Counted from the stretch's first letter, positions 1-8,755 are shown. The stretch is DNA of 32,537 bases from Lachnospiraceae bacterium UBA6403 (GCA_002437435.1 DJPV01000034.1:220-32756), one strand, 5' to 3'. The notes: a model not told the origin generated them from the sequence alone. Translations and numbers: made by a program.

Positions 1-1031
1 GATGCAAATCCACACTGTGGACTGAGATACAATCTGTCAAGTGGAATATAATTTGCAGCTTCCTTTATACGGGCAATTACTTCTTCTTTATTTTCAAGCT
101 TTGGTGACTTCGTTGTAATAAGACCAAGCACAACCTTCTTATCACCGGAAACCTTTGCAAGCGGAGCAAATCCGCCGGAACGTTCATCATCAAATTCCAG
201 ATAATATGCATTTACATTTTCTTCTCCGAACAGGATATCTGCCACAGGATCATAAGCACCGCTGTTTGCATAAGTAGAATGGAAATTACCACGACATACA
301 TGTGTATTGATCACCAGATCTTTTGGTGCATTTGCAATTACCTGATTATTGATATCCTTATGGATCTTCTGGATCTCCTTTAAGCCCTCAGCTGTTGTTC
401 CGTATGCAAGATGTCCGCTTCTGTCTGCCATCATGCCCCAGGTACAGTCATCAAGCTGGATATTTCTGCATCCTGCATTGTACAGATCCTGGATCACTTT
501 TCCATATGCATCTACGATATCCTTTACCAGATCTGCATCGGATGTGTAGTATTTCTCTGTCTCCACACGGTTGAATGGCATTGTAAACTGTGCAAGAAAC
601 TGAGCCGGAGATGGCATTGTCTGCTTTGCTACTGTATTCTCATCTTCAAACTGTTTTACGAACTTAAAATGCTCTACAAATGGATGCTCTTTGGATATAC
701 CGACTTTTCCAACCAGATAAGTATCATCGACCATAGCTGCTTCACCATGGAATGGAAGACCTGTCTTTGTAGGTGTATGTCCGATTCCATCAAATCCCCA
801 CATAAAATCAAGATGCCAGGTTGCACGACGGAATTCACCATCTGTAATAACATGATAGCCTGATTCTTTTATCTTTGTTATAAGCTCTGTGATCGCTCCA
901 TCTTCTACTTTCTTTAATTCATCGTATGAGATATTTCCCTCATCAAACTGTCTTCTCGCCTTCTTTAACTTTGCAGGGCGAAGAAAGCTTCCTACATAAT
1001 CATAACGAAATGGTGTCTGTAACTGACTCAT
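1..1031 (-). CDS. MetE-like (YxjG/YxjH family) methionine synthase, C-terminus cut by window edge
   Basis: The protein reads MSQLQTPFRYDYVGSFLRPA at its start and continues for about 343 residues to the window edge. It matches the short, cobalamin-independent methionine synthase-like family (YxjG/YxjH), which corresponds to the C-terminal catalytic half of MetE and moves a methyl group to homocysteine or a related thiol. Visible family features are the FRRATWHLDF segment, the QLDDCTWG segment, the zinc-ligand-type THVCRGNFHS segment and, near the edge, SPQCGFAS, which supplies the second conserved Cys. The start is fixed by GGAGG eight to nine bases upstream of the ATG. A MET-box and a promoter lie upstream, and the LysR gene behind it is the likely regulator. 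The methyl donor and acceptor cannot be read from the sequence. Confidence 0.88.
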   Translation of the reverse strand, partial: MSQLQTPFRYDYVGSFLRPAKLKKARRQFDEGNISYDELKKVEDGAITELITKIKESGYHVITDGEFRRATWHLDFMWGFDGIGHTPTKTGLPFHGEAAMVDDTYLVGKVGISKEHPFVEHFKFVKQFEDENTVAKQTMPSPAQFLAQFTMPFNRVETEKYYTSDADLVKDIVDAYGKVIQDLYNAGCRNIQLDDCTWGMMADRSGHLAYGTTAEGLKEIQKIHKDINNQVIANAPKDLVINTHVCRGNFHSTYANSGAYDPVADILFGEENVNAYYLEFDDERSGGFAPLAKVSGDKKVVLGLITTKSPKLENKEEVIARIKEAANYIPLDRLYLSPQCGFA

Positions 1032-1107
1032 TGCTTTATCCTCCATATAATTCATATCATTTTCATAATAATCTCTCTGTTTATTCACAATTCATGATTT
1101 CTTGCTT

Positions 1108-1136
1108 ATTATATGGCAGCGGACAAGCTCTGTATA
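1108..1136 (-). promoter_or_regulatory. Putative promoter of the metE-like gene
   Basis: On the minus strand a -35-like TATACA (1131-1136) and a perfect -10 TATAAT (1108-1113) are separated by 17 bases. The -35 matches TTGACA at only four of six positions, as expected for an activator-dependent promoter. The predicted start near 1101 leaves a leader of about 70 nt. Confidence 0.5.
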
Positions 1137-1141
1137 ATACA

Positions 1142-1193
1142 AAAAGGATTCTGTTTGTCATAGTTTTAAACTATATCAAAACAGAATCCTTTT
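1142..1193 (-). terminator. Intrinsic terminator after the LysR gene
   Basis: Arms 1142-1156 (AAAAGGATTCTGTTT) and 1179-1193 (AAACAGAATCCTTTT) are perfect 15-bp complements. On the minus strand the second arm ends in a run of five Ts. It begins a few bases after the LysR stop codon, so it separates that gene from the metE-like gene. The loop holds the MET-box palindrome. Confidence 0.8.
1159..1175. promoter_or_regulatory. MET-box-like operator (LysR-type, T-N11-A)
   Basis: The 17-mer CATAGTTTTAAACTATA is an almost perfect palindrome. It closely matches the MetR/MtaR MET-box consensus described for streptococci (TATAGTTTSAAACTATA): it differs at the first base and has T at the central S. It also has the LysR-type T-N11-A spacing. 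Its centre (1167) is about 66 bp upstream of the predicted start of the metE-like gene, the usual position of a LysR-type primary binding site. It lies inside the loop of the terminator that follows the LysR gene. Confidence 0.65.
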
Positions 1194-1198
1194 CGGTT

Positions 1199-2125
1199 TT
1201 ATTCCAGTTTTCGTCTGGGTGGTTCCGGGCTCAGATACTTTTTTAAAGCCTCCAGATATGTATTTCCCAGCCGGCTGATCATTCCTTTCTTATGTGTGAT
1301 ATATCCGATCCGCATATCACTCTCATCTGCAAGCGGAACTGCTATGATGTCTCTGCCATTCAGCTTCTTATCGATCACACCGCTGCACACGGTATATCCA
1401 TTTAATCCGATCAGCAGGTTAAATAACGTAGCTCTGTCCCGGACACGGATATTCCGTTTCCGCTCAAAGGATGAAAAAATCTCTTCTGAAAAATAAAAGG
1501 AATTATGCTCTCCCTGTTCAAATGACAGATATGGATAGTCCTCAAGTTCTTCATTTGTTATGACCGTCTTGTCGGCAAGCGGATGCTTTCTGCTGATAAA
1601 TACATGTGGCCTGGCTACAAACAGCAAATGAAATTCCAGATCATGCGAACGCAGAAGCTTACGCAGTACTGCTTCATTAAAATCATTCAGGAATAAGATT
1701 CCGATCTCACTTCTCATCCTTGCTACATCTTCGATGATCTCATAGGTCTGTGTCTCCCGTATACTGAAATCATATTCATCCTGTCCATACTGCTTGACCA
1801 GATCTACAAACGCATTAACGGCAAATGAATAATGCTGGGTTGATACGCAGAACTGTTTCTTGCCACCATCATTCCCCTTATATTTGTCTTCTAAAATAGC
1901 CGCCTGCTCTAAAACCTGTCTTGCATATCCTAAGAATATCTCTCCTTCCTTTGAAAGACTGATACCCTTATTCGTCCGGTTGAAAATGACGATATTCATT
2001 TCCTTTTCCAATTCATGGATCGCATTTGTCAGGCTTGGCTGCGAGATATACAGCTTATTTGCTGCTTCCGTGATCGTTCCTGTATCCGCTACTGTTATAA
2101 CATATTTTAACTGTTGTAATGTCAT
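1199..2125 (-). CDS. LysR-type regulator, MetR/MtaR (CmbR)-like
   Basis: A 308-residue LysR-type regulator. The N-terminal winged helix is clear (LQQLKYVITVADTGTITEAA, then YISQPSLTNAIHELEKEM), and the rest is the two-lobed effector-binding domain with a STQHYSFAVNAF segment and an RETQTYEIIEDV segment that resemble the streptococcal MtaR/CmbR group. The ATG at 2125 is preferred over an upstream in-frame GTG, because AAGGAG lies seven bases before the ATG and would overlap the GTG. The gene follows the sensor kinase by 23 bases on the same strand, so it may be cotranscribed with the two-component system. The MET-box upstream of the adjacent metE-like gene makes control of methionine or sulfur genes the likely role. 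The effector (O-acetylserine or homocysteine in relatives) is not shown. Confidence 0.88.
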   Translation of the reverse strand: MTLQQLKYVITVADTGTITEAANKLYISQPSLTNAIHELEKEMNIVIFNRTNKGISLSKEGEIFLGYARQVLEQAAILEDKYKGNDGGKKQFCVSTQHYSFAVNAFVDLVKQYGQDEYDFSIRETQTYEIIEDVARMRSEIGILFLNDFNEAVLRKLLRSHDLEFHLLFVARPHVFISRKHPLADKTVITNEELEDYPYLSFEQGEHNSFYFSEEIFSSFERKRNIRVRDRATLFNLLIGLNGYTVCSGVIDKKLNGRDIIAVPLADESDMRIGYITHKKGMISRLGNTYLEALKKYLSPEPPRRKLE

Positions 2126-2148
2126 TGCCGGCACTCCTTATCATTAAT

Positions 2149-3804
2149 TTATCTGAAGTCCACCTTTACTTTCACACCATCATCTACATTTTTCATCTCA
2201 TAAGTAAACCCATGACGATCCATGATGGTTTTGACGATGGATAAGCCAAGCCCGGTTCCTTTGTGTCCATGTCTGCTGTTATCCCCTTTGACAAATGGAT
2301 TCCAGATATTCTTTAAGACATCTTCCGGAATCGGCTCACTGGTGTTCTGAATGGAAAGGCTCTCATTACTCATCTGAACTGTGATCTTTCCAGCCTTTGT
2401 GACATACTTAACCGCATTATCCATCATATTCATAACTGCCTGATACATCAGGGCTTCGTCTGCTTCGATCTGACAGCTTCCCTGAATGTCAAGCCCGATA
2501 TTTTTAGTTTTAATCGTTTCCGCATATACCTCTGCTGCCGTATTTATGATGCTTCCAATATCAACTTTGGTCTTATGAAGCTCTGTATTTACATCCTCTG
2601 CCTTTGCCATATCAAGGATGGATGCAACCTGTTCATTCATTGCCTTTACTTCATTTAATATCCCATCCATATAATACTGGTTCTTCTCCGGATTCTTTCC
2701 TGATTTCAGATTCTCTGCATACAGGGAAATAACAGCAAGCGGGCTTTTGAGATCATGTGCCATCGCATTTGAAGTCGTTCGTCTGTACTGCTCCATATCA
2801 TACGCTGATTTATAGGATCTGTACATTACATATGCGATTACAAGTGAGATCAATGCACTTCCAAGCACTACCCCAAGCCATGTGTAAATGATCATATGTC
2901 CCATCAGTGACTTTACAATATTATAATGATAATCAATGACCGCAAAAGCAGTATTGTCATTGTTGATAGGAAATGCATAGACTGCATGTGTGCCATATGT
3001 ACATTTTTCTGTATCTTCCACATATTCCCATTCAGCGTTATTCTGATAATCATTCACGATCTCATCCGTTCCTGTATACCGGTCAACCTTCAACGATGTT
3101 GGCATACATCCTATAACTCCATGTGGAATGGTAAATCCTGAATTCTGATCCAGCTTCACATAACCATCCGGTATCTCTGATACCGTTCTTTCCTGCTCCT
3201 CCCCGTCTGCAAAACAGGTATAGGAAGCCGGATAAAACTGTATCCCTGACACATAGACCTCATTCATTTTATCAAATGAAAAATCTGCCGACATATCTTT
3301 CATTTCAGGAACAGCAGTTCCAAATATATCATTATCACAATACAACATATATTTGTTCCCAGATGTATCATTGATCTGAAGGAATACCTTATCTTTCTGA
3401 TCCGTGATCTCGGTCAGATTTCCGGCATCATCTTTCTGATACAGATGAATAAATCCCTGCATACTGACCAGCTCGCTGTCATTTAACACAGCCATCGACA
3501 GATTATTCAAATATATCATATTTCCAATATAATGATCATACGGTGTCTGGAACTCGTACTCTGCGTCTTTCTGTTCTTCAAGCTCCGTCTGATAAAGATT
3601 CCAGTATTTTACGCCTGCCTGACGGATAGCATTCTCAGCTGCCTGAACACTGTTTGATACATCATTCTGAAATGTCAGGTTTAAAAATGCTGTAATGATA
3701 CCCCCAAGTATCGATGTTACAATAATGAACGGAATAAAAATCTTTAAAAAGAAAGAATAAAACTTCTTCTTTTTCCCATAATATTTCTTTTCTTTTTTCT
3801 TCAT
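2149..3804 (-). CDS. Two-component sensor histidine kinase
   Basis: A 551-residue membrane kinase. A Lys-rich start is followed by TM1 (about residues 17-41), an extracytoplasmic sensor of roughly 260 residues without a recognised fold, and TM2 (TWLGVVLGSALISLVIAYVM). A HisKA domain follows, with the phosphoacceptor His350 in NAMAHDLKSPLAV. The HATPase_c domain has the N-box (MMDNAVKYV, about 463) and the G-box (GTGLGLSIVKTI). The ATG at 3804 is chosen because AGAGGTGG lies just before it; an upstream TTG would overlap the response-regulator gene and lacks a ribosome site. It is the partner of the regulator encoded 25 bases upstream. The HisKA sequence resembles kinases of cell-envelope-stress systems, but the signal cannot be named. 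Confidence 0.92.
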   Translation of the reverse strand: MKKKEKKYYGKKKKFYSFFLKIFIPFIIVTSILGGIITAFLNLTFQNDVSNSVQAAENAIRQAGVKYWNLYQTELEEQKDAEYEFQTPYDHYIGNMIYLNNLSMAVLNDSELVSMQGFIHLYQKDDAGNLTEITDQKDKVFLQINDTSGNKYMLYCDNDIFGTAVPEMKDMSADFSFDKMNEVYVSGIQFYPASYTCFADGEEQERTVSEIPDGYVKLDQNSGFTIPHGVIGCMPTSLKVDRYTGTDEIVNDYQNNAEWEYVEDTEKCTYGTHAVYAFPINNDNTAFAVIDYHYNIVKSLMGHMIIYTWLGVVLGSALISLVIAYVMYRSYKSAYDMEQYRRTTSNAMAHDLKSPLAVISLYAENLKSGKNPEKNQYYMDGILNEVKAMNEQVASILDMAKAEDVNTELHKTKVDIGSIINTAAEVYAETIKTKNIGLDIQGSCQIEADEALMYQAVMNMMDNAVKYVTKAGKITVQMSNESLSIQNTSEPIPEDVLKNIWNPFVKGDNSRHGHKGTGLGLSIVKTIMDRHGFTYEMKNVDDGVKVKVDFR

Positions 3805-3829
3805 ATGATAGTCCACCTCTCTGATCTGA

Positions 3830-4498
3830 TCACTCCATCCGATATCCTTTTGCAAATACGGTCTTTATCAGTTTGCCGCTGTCACCAAGTGCTTTGCGAA
3901 GCTTCTTTACATGGTTGTCAACCACACGGTCGCCACCATCGTAATCATACCCCCACAACCGGACAAGCATATCATCTCTTGTCACGATCATGCCCTTATG
4001 CTCCATCAGGTATTTGAGCATCGCATATTCTTTTGGTGCAAGCCGGACTTCTTCTCCTGCTGCCTCAACAAGCAGTCTGTCCGGATACATCCTGATGTCT
4101 CCCACCTGGATCACCTGGTTCTTCGTCCACAAGCCTTTCGACCTACGCAAAAATGACTGGATCTTCGCCTGAAGCTCTGCCATGGAAAATGGTTTCACAA
4201 CGTAATCATCACAACCGAGAGCGTACCCGTAAAGCCGGTCTTCTTCTCTGCCTCTGGCGGTCAGAAAAATGATCGGAACGTAGCTCTTTGCCCGGATGGC
4301 TCTGCATATCTCAAATCCATCTGCTCCCGGCAGCATCACATCTAAAAGTGCCAGATCATATTCGTGTTCATACACCAGAGCAAGTGCCTCGTCTCCGTCC
4401 GCCGCCCAGGTAAATGTGATCTCACTCTCTTTCATATAATCCATGATGCCCTCTGCAATTCCTGCTTCATCTTCTACCAGCAAAATGTTGTAACTCAT
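3830..4498 (-). CDS. OmpR/PhoB-family response regulator
   Basis: A 222-residue regulator. The receiver domain has an acidic pocket (LLVEDE), the phosphoacceptor Asp53 in LLDVMLPGADG, a conserved Thr (FLTARG) and Lys (VVKPF). The C-terminal winged-helix domain ends with the VVDNHVKKLRKAL and TVFAKGYRME recognition-helix region. I choose the ATG at 4498 (GGGGAG four bases upstream) over the ATG at 4510, which has no room for a ribosome site; this is not certain. It is first in an operon with the kinase and perhaps the LysR gene. A direct repeat overlapping the putative promoter suggests autoregulation. Confidence 0.92.
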   Translation of the reverse strand: MSYNILLVEDEAGIAEGIMDYMKESEITFTWAADGDEALALVYEHEYDLALLDVMLPGADGFEICRAIRAKSYVPIIFLTARGREEDRLYGYALGCDDYVVKPFSMAELQAKIQSFLRRSKGLWTKNQVIQVGDIRMYPDRLLVEAAGEEVRLAPKEYAMLKYLMEHKGMIVTRDDMLVRLWGYDYDGGDRVVDNHVKKLRKALGDSGKLIKTVFAKGYRME

Positions 4499-4570
4499 AA
4501 CGCTCCCCATTTCCTGAATTCATTTTTAAATCTCTCGATATCTTAGATTCTGAACCTATCATACATGGCA

Positions 4571-4591
4571 ATTATATCCTATTTGTATCCT
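4571..4591 (-). promoter_or_regulatory. Putative -10 and 11-bp direct repeats upstream of the response regulator
   Basis: Read on the minus strand, AGGATACAAAT is followed directly by AGGATATAATT. These are two AGGATA half-sites repeated with an 11-base period, the helical spacing used by OmpR/PhoB-type regulators. The second repeat runs into a TATAAT (4571-4576), which could be the -10 of the response-regulator operon. No good -35 is seen, which would suit an activated promoter. Confidence 0.4.
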
Positions 4592-4635
4592 GTTGTACAC
4601 AAATGTAGGGTTTGTGAAAATAAAATGTGAAAATA

Positions 4636-4664
4636 AAAAAGGGCTTCCCCCATCTGCCCTTTTT
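4636..4664 (-). terminator. Intrinsic terminator after the phosphatase gene
   Basis: The arms AAAAAGGGC and GCCCTTTTT close an 11-base loop. On the minus strand the stem ends in a run of Ts, a few bases after the stop codon of the inositol-monophosphatase-family gene. It marks the end of the GntR/ABC operon. Confidence 0.8.
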
Positions 4665-4668
4665 ATTT

Positions 4669-5475
4669 TTATTTTGCTACTACAAATTCTGTTTCATCCA
4701 GATCTTCGGAAGCTATAATCTCGCGTAATTTTTCTCCGAGATATCCGTTATCGGCAACTATGTTATTAACCGTATCGGTAAGCTTAATCTCATTTCCTTC
4801 ATAATCTGTTACGTGTCCTCCTGCTTCTCTGATTAGAAGTAATCCGGCCGCATAATCCCATATTTTTAAATTTCTTTCAAAATATGCTTCTGTACTTCCC
4901 TCTGCCACATGTGCAAGATCAAATGCCGCCGAACCACTTCGCCGGATATCCTCACACTGTAAAAAGACCTTTTCAGCCACAAAGAAAGTCTGTGCGGCAT
5001 CCTCGTGAAAATATGGACTGGTTCCAACTGAAACTAAACTGTGGGAGAGTTCCTTTACCAAACTTACATGAATTGATTTTCCATTTTTATATGCACCTTT
5101 TCCTGCCCTTGCCCAGTAAATTTCTTCTGTATATGGGTGGTATATGATTCCTAATATGATCTCGCCATCGTTTGCAAGCGCCACAGATACCATACTTTGA
5201 CGATAATTATGAATCAGATTTGTCGTACCATCAACTGGATCTACGATCCACATGCTGCCTGATACCGCTTCTCCATCATAGCTTTCTTCCCCAAGAAACC
5301 TGATATCCGGATAATATTTTTTTAATTCTTCCTCCAGAAATCTCTGCACACTCATATCTACCTCTGTCGCATAATCTGCAGGTCCCTTAACCCGGATATT
5401 TTTTGCTATTTCTCTATTCATGAAAAACGGCTTTGTCCGTTTTATTATTTCTATAACCTTTTCTGTTTCAACCAT
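4669..5475 (-). CDS. Inositol monophosphatase family phosphatase (SuhB-like)
   Basis: A 268-residue enzyme of normal length for the family. The Mg-dependent phosphatase signature is complete: GEES (Glu63/Glu64), WIVDPVDGTTNLIHN (Asp79, Asp82, Gly83, Thr84) and IWDYAAG (Asp207). Such enzymes hydrolyse inositol-1-phosphate or other sugar and nucleoside monophosphates such as PAP, so the exact substrate is open. The start is supported by AAGGAA before the ATG at 5475. It is the last gene of the GntR-permease-binding-protein-permease-hydrolase operon, 27 bases after the metallo-hydrolase and followed by a terminator. That position suggests it removes phosphate from the imported or hydrolysed compound; this is inference. 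Confidence 0.9.
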   Translation of the reverse strand: MVETEKVIEIIKRTKPFFMNREIAKNIRVKGPADYATEVDMSVQRFLEEELKKYYPDIRFLGEESYDGEAVSGSMWIVDPVDGTTNLIHNYRQSMVSVALANDGEIILGIIYHPYTEEIYWARAGKGAYKNGKSIHVSLVKELSHSLVSVGTSPYFHEDAAQTFFVAEKVFLQCEDIRRSGSAAFDLAHVAEGSTEAYFERNLKIWDYAAGLLLIREAGGHVTDYEGNEIKLTDTVNNIVADNGYLGEKLREIIASEDLDETEFVVAK

Positions 5476-5502
5476 ATGCTATTCCTTCTCATTCTTCTTT
5501 TT

Positions 5503-6528
5503 TTACGACAGATACTGCACAAACATACTGCCACTCTGCATAATTTCAAAAGCTACACCACTATGCGGAATAAGCCCATCTGTATATGGTGGTACTTTCG
5601 GAACATCAGTAAAATACAACTCTGTTCCAAAATCATGGAGCATCCTCAGTACTTCGGGTGCCGCACTTTCATATCGTCTGTCGCTGGATGCACTGATTAT
5701 AGCATATTTCGGTTCAACTGCACGAAGAAGTTCCGGGGTTAGTGCATTCGCCTGTCCATGATGTCCCACTTTAAATACCTCCGCGCTGATCTCTCTATCG
5801 CATCGGTGATATCCTGTAACCTGCATATCACCCGGAAGCAGAAATGTATGTCCTGCATATTCCACCAAAAGTACCAGACTTACATCATTCATCGCTGCAT
5901 CCAGTTCTCTTATCAACGCTCTGCGCACATCATTTTGTACGTTATCTGATCCAGCCTGCTGATACAAACATTTTATCTTATACTCCTGCGCCTTTAACGC
6001 CTGCATTGAAGGGCCAAGTACACGGATCTTTAATTCGGATAAACTTTCTGATCCTGTGATATCTTTAATTACTGTCAGCTCGTTTGCTATCTCGCCACCA
6101 TGTCCTTCTATTTTTTCACAGATATTGTGATAAGCATTTAATGCAGAAATAAATTTGCGTTCTGATTCGCTCATTCCGTTCCTGCCTGTAAGCGGCTTCA
6201 TTTGTTTCCAGAGTTCCACATCAAACGGCTGCCAAAATACACCTGGAATATTCTGCGTGGTGACATCCAGTAATCCACAAGTATGATCCTCATGAATATG
6301 CGTATTTACCATAATATCAATATGATCAACCTGCTGCCATTTCAAGAACTCTGTTACACGCATTCTTCCTGTATTGTTATTTTTATATTCCTCTGCTTCT
6401 CCGCTTCCACCATCAATAAGCATTACAAAACTGTCTTTTTTCAGGCTTTTATCCTTTATTTCCAACAATATTGCATCACCATTTCCGACGTTGATAAAAC
6501 TCATCCGAAATATCCAATGTTCTTTCAT
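5503..6528 (-). CDS. Metallo-beta-lactamase-fold hydrolase (ComEC C-terminal type)
   Basis: A 341-residue cytoplasmic protein with the metal motif HxHxDH in NTHIHEDHTCG (His77, His79, Asp81, His82). It also has a Gly-Asp loop (LIDGGSG), a later Asp (LLPGDM) and a metal-binding His (VGHHGQANA). The C-terminus (KYAIISASSDRRYESAAPEVL) resembles the beta-lactamase-like part of ComEC/Rec2 and related phosphodiesterases, but there are no membrane segments, so it is not a DNA uptake channel. The ATG follows the permease stop TAA with no gap, so translation is probably coupled. In this operon a phosphodiesterase acting before the monophosphatase is plausible; this is inference from context only. Confidence 0.85.
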   Translation of the reverse strand: MKEHWIFRMSFINVGNGDAILLEIKDKSLKKDSFVMLIDGGSGEAEEYKNNNTGRMRVTEFLKWQQVDHIDIMVNTHIHEDHTCGLLDVTTQNIPGVFWQPFDVELWKQMKPLTGRNGMSESERKFISALNAYHNICEKIEGHGGEIANELTVIKDITGSESLSELKIRVLGPSMQALKAQEYKIKCLYQQAGSDNVQNDVRRALIRELDAAMNDVSLVLLVEYAGHTFLLPGDMQVTGYHRCDREISAEVFKVGHHGQANALTPELLRAVEPKYAIISASSDRRYESAAPEVLRMLHDFGTELYFTDVPKVPPYTDGLIPHSGVAFEIMQSGSMFVQYLS

Positions 6529-7380
6529 TTACCGCATCGCCTTTCTGATATAAAATCCGGACAGGAGCAATACAAGTATAGTCATAACGATCGCGCATGC
6601 ACTTACAAATCCAAATTTAAAGGTTTTGATTCCATAAGTATACATAAACTGCGTGATCGTAGAAGTTGAATTTGCCGGACCGCCACCGGTTAGTATGTTA
6701 ACCTTTTCAAACAGACGGAAGCTGTCAATCGTACGCAGGCATGCGCACATTGCCACTCCTCCACCAATATTCGGTAATGTAATATGTAAAAATTTCTGTA
6801 TTACACCTGCTCCATCAATTCCGGCTGCCTGGTACTGTTCCTCCGGTACTGTCTGCAGATAAGCATAGATCAGAAGGAAAACAAATGGAACATTTTGCCA
6901 GACATCTATAAGTAAAATTGTTCCAAATGCTGTTTTCACATCATAAAACCAGTTATACACCGGAAGTCCAAGCTTTGTAAAAACCTGTGTTATAATTCCA
7001 TAATTCGGAGAAAGCATCATCCGAAAGATTAGCGCTACCGTTACGGCCGGAAGCAGATATGGCAACAGCAGAAGTGTTCGTACAATCTTTTTTCCATGTC
7101 CCAAACTGTTTACAAAAAGAGCAAGCAGGAGGCCGAAGCCGACCTCCAATGCCACTGCAAGTAATGTAAATACGATCGTATTTATTACAGACTTCTGAAA
7201 ATACATGTTTTTGAACAATCCCATGTAATTCGCCAGTCCGATAAATGTTTTTTTCCCTTTCAGATAATTATAATCGGTAAAACTGTATCCAATTGTAAAG
7301 ATAACCGGATATACCGTCATCATGATCAGGACAAATATTGTTGGTGCTGTCATTTTATAAGCAAATAATTTCTTTTTCAT
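6529..7380 (-). CDS. Carbohydrate-type ABC transporter permease (MalF/UgpA-like)
   Basis: A 283-residue inner-membrane permease with about six transmembrane segments, beginning KMTAPTIFVLIMMTVYPVIF. The EAA loop that contacts the ATPase is seen as YQAAGIDGAGVIQKFLHITL. It belongs to the binding-protein-dependent CUT1 family and pairs with the MalG-like permease encoded upstream. A GGAG eight bases before the ATG supports the start. The gene abuts the metallo-hydrolase gene. No ATP-binding subunit is encoded in the operon, so a shared MsmK/UgpC-like ATPase elsewhere is probably used, as is common in Firmicutes CUT1 systems. Confidence 0.93.
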   Translation of the reverse strand: MKKKLFAYKMTAPTIFVLIMMTVYPVIFTIGYSFTDYNYLKGKKTFIGLANYMGLFKNMYFQKSVINTIVFTLLAVALEVGFGLLLALFVNSLGHGKKIVRTLLLLPYLLPAVTVALIFRMMLSPNYGIITQVFTKLGLPVYNWFYDVKTAFGTILLIDVWQNVPFVFLLIYAYLQTVPEEQYQAAGIDGAGVIQKFLHITLPNIGGGVAMCACLRTIDSFRLFEKVNILTGGGPANSTSTITQFMYTYGIKTFKFGFVSACAIVMTILVLLLSGFYIRKAMR

Positions 7381-7411
7381 ATAAAAGCTCCAATTCTGAC
7401 CGAACAGATAT

Positions 7412-8713
7412 TTACTGCATCAATGCCTCAAGCTGCGCCTGTGCATCCGCAAGTCCGTCATCCACACTCTTGCTTCCTGCCATAATATTACTCATCTCAG
7501 CCCCTAAGATATTGGTAAACTCAGACCACTGTGAAATAGTCGGACGATATACACCATTTTCCAGTGCTTTACAAACCGTTGCCAGCTGAGGGTAATCTTT
7601 TAAAACATCTGCATTCTGAAGGCAGCTGTATCTGCATGGAACACCACCGTTCGGAATACTGGCAAGCTGAACATCCGGATCCATGATATACTTAAGCAGT
7701 TCCAATGCAAGGTCTGGATGTGGACTGTTTTTCGGTATACCCAGACACCATGTTCCATATTCTGATGTATTGTATGTATTGCCTCCGGCTGTTGCCATAC
7801 TTGGGCTTACCATATAATCTGCTGCGCTGTCAGCCGTCGGAACATACCAGCCCGGCCATCCAATTGCAAGTGCTGCTGAACCATTGTCTACAGATGCTGT
7901 TACATCATCCTTGGACATTGCAGAACCGGTTCCGATAAGATCCATATAGTAATTCATTGCTGTCTTAAATTCATCGGTATCTACAGTTGGATTATTATCT
8001 TTATCTACAACCCAGCCACCCTCTGCAAGCAGGATTGGTAAGAAATCAGATACGATATTATCTCCGGTATCACCACGATAAGCAAATCCATTCACACCGT
8101 TTTTCTGTGCAGCTTTTGCAACGTTAAGCATATCATCCAGTGTCTTTATATCTTCCGGTTTATAGCCTGCTGCTTCTACATCAGCCTTATTGTACAGCAT
8201 AACTGTAACATTTCCGAAGTATGGAGCCAGATAGATATCATCTCCAACCTTACATATGCTTGTAGTATTCGGAATGATATCATCATCAAAGCTATATCCC
8301 ATATCCGAAAGATTTGCCAACACATCATTTTCGGTAAACTCAGCCATCCAACTGCCATCTACCATACAAAGATCATAACTTCCCTTTTCATTTGCTGCAT
8401 CCAGAGCGATTCCCGAATGCAGATCATCAAATGACATATCCAACACATCAATCTTGCAATTATGTTCCTGCTCAAACTCCGGTAACGCTGCTTTAATTAC
8501 ATCTGCATACGTTCCTCCTCTTAAAATAATTGTCATTTCTGTTGGGTCTCCGGAAGTTGTATCTGTTTTCGTATTTGCTTCCTTCTGTGTGCTGCCGGTT
8601 GTACTTCCGGTTGTACTGCCGGTGTTCTCTGAGGTATTCCCACATGCCACAAGTGACGCTGCCATCGCGAGGCAGACTACTGCACTTCCAATCCGTCTTA
8701 ATCTCTTTTTCAT
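7412..8713 (-). CDS. ABC transporter substrate-binding lipoprotein (CUT1 family)
   Basis: A 433-residue extracellular solute-binding protein. It starts with a lipoprotein signal (KKRLRRIGSAVVCLAMAASL) and a lipobox LVAC with acylated Cys24. A low-complexity Thr/Gly/Ser linker follows, with TGST repeated three times, before the family 1 binding fold (MTIILRGGTYADVIKAALPE). Ligand contacts probably involve the Trp and Tyr clusters (WPGWYVP and SEYGTWCLGIPKN). An AAAGGA-type site precedes the ATG. It lies between the two permease genes, an order different from the usual binding protein-permease-permease. The ligand cannot be read from sequence. Confidence 0.93.
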   Translation of the reverse strand: MKKRLRRIGSAVVCLAMAASLVACGNTSENTGSTTGSTTGSTQKEANTKTDTTSGDPTEMTIILRGGTYADVIKAALPEFEQEHNCKIDVLDMSFDDLHSGIALDAANEKGSYDLCMVDGSWMAEFTENDVLANLSDMGYSFDDDIIPNTTSICKVGDDIYLAPYFGNVTVMLYNKADVEAAGYKPEDIKTLDDMLNVAKAAQKNGVNGFAYRGDTGDNIVSDFLPILLAEGGWVVDKDNNPTVDTDEFKTAMNYYMDLIGTGSAMSKDDVTASVDNGSAALAIGWPGWYVPTADSAADYMVSPSMATAGGNTYNTSEYGTWCLGIPKNSPHPDLALELLKYIMDPDVQLASIPNGGVPCRYSCLQNADVLKDYPQLATVCKALENGVYRPTISQWSEFTNILGAEMSNIMAGSKSVDDGLADAQAQLEALMQ

Positions 8714-8755
8714 TTTTCTTTTTTCCTTTCTTTTTCTAAACGTATTTTCATGTTT

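Noticed and set aside
411..863. Open frame of 150 codons on the plus strand
   Set aside because: It lies antisense to the metE-like gene, has no ribosome site and reads as random Cys/His-rich sequence.
6504..6528. Second ATG (6504) as start of the metallo-hydrolase
   Set aside because: No better ribosome site precedes it, and the first ATG directly follows the permease stop, which fits coupled translation.
5503..6528. Competence protein ComEC
   Set aside because: Only the beta-lactamase-like domain is present; there are no membrane helices or OB-fold, and the context is an ABC importer operon.
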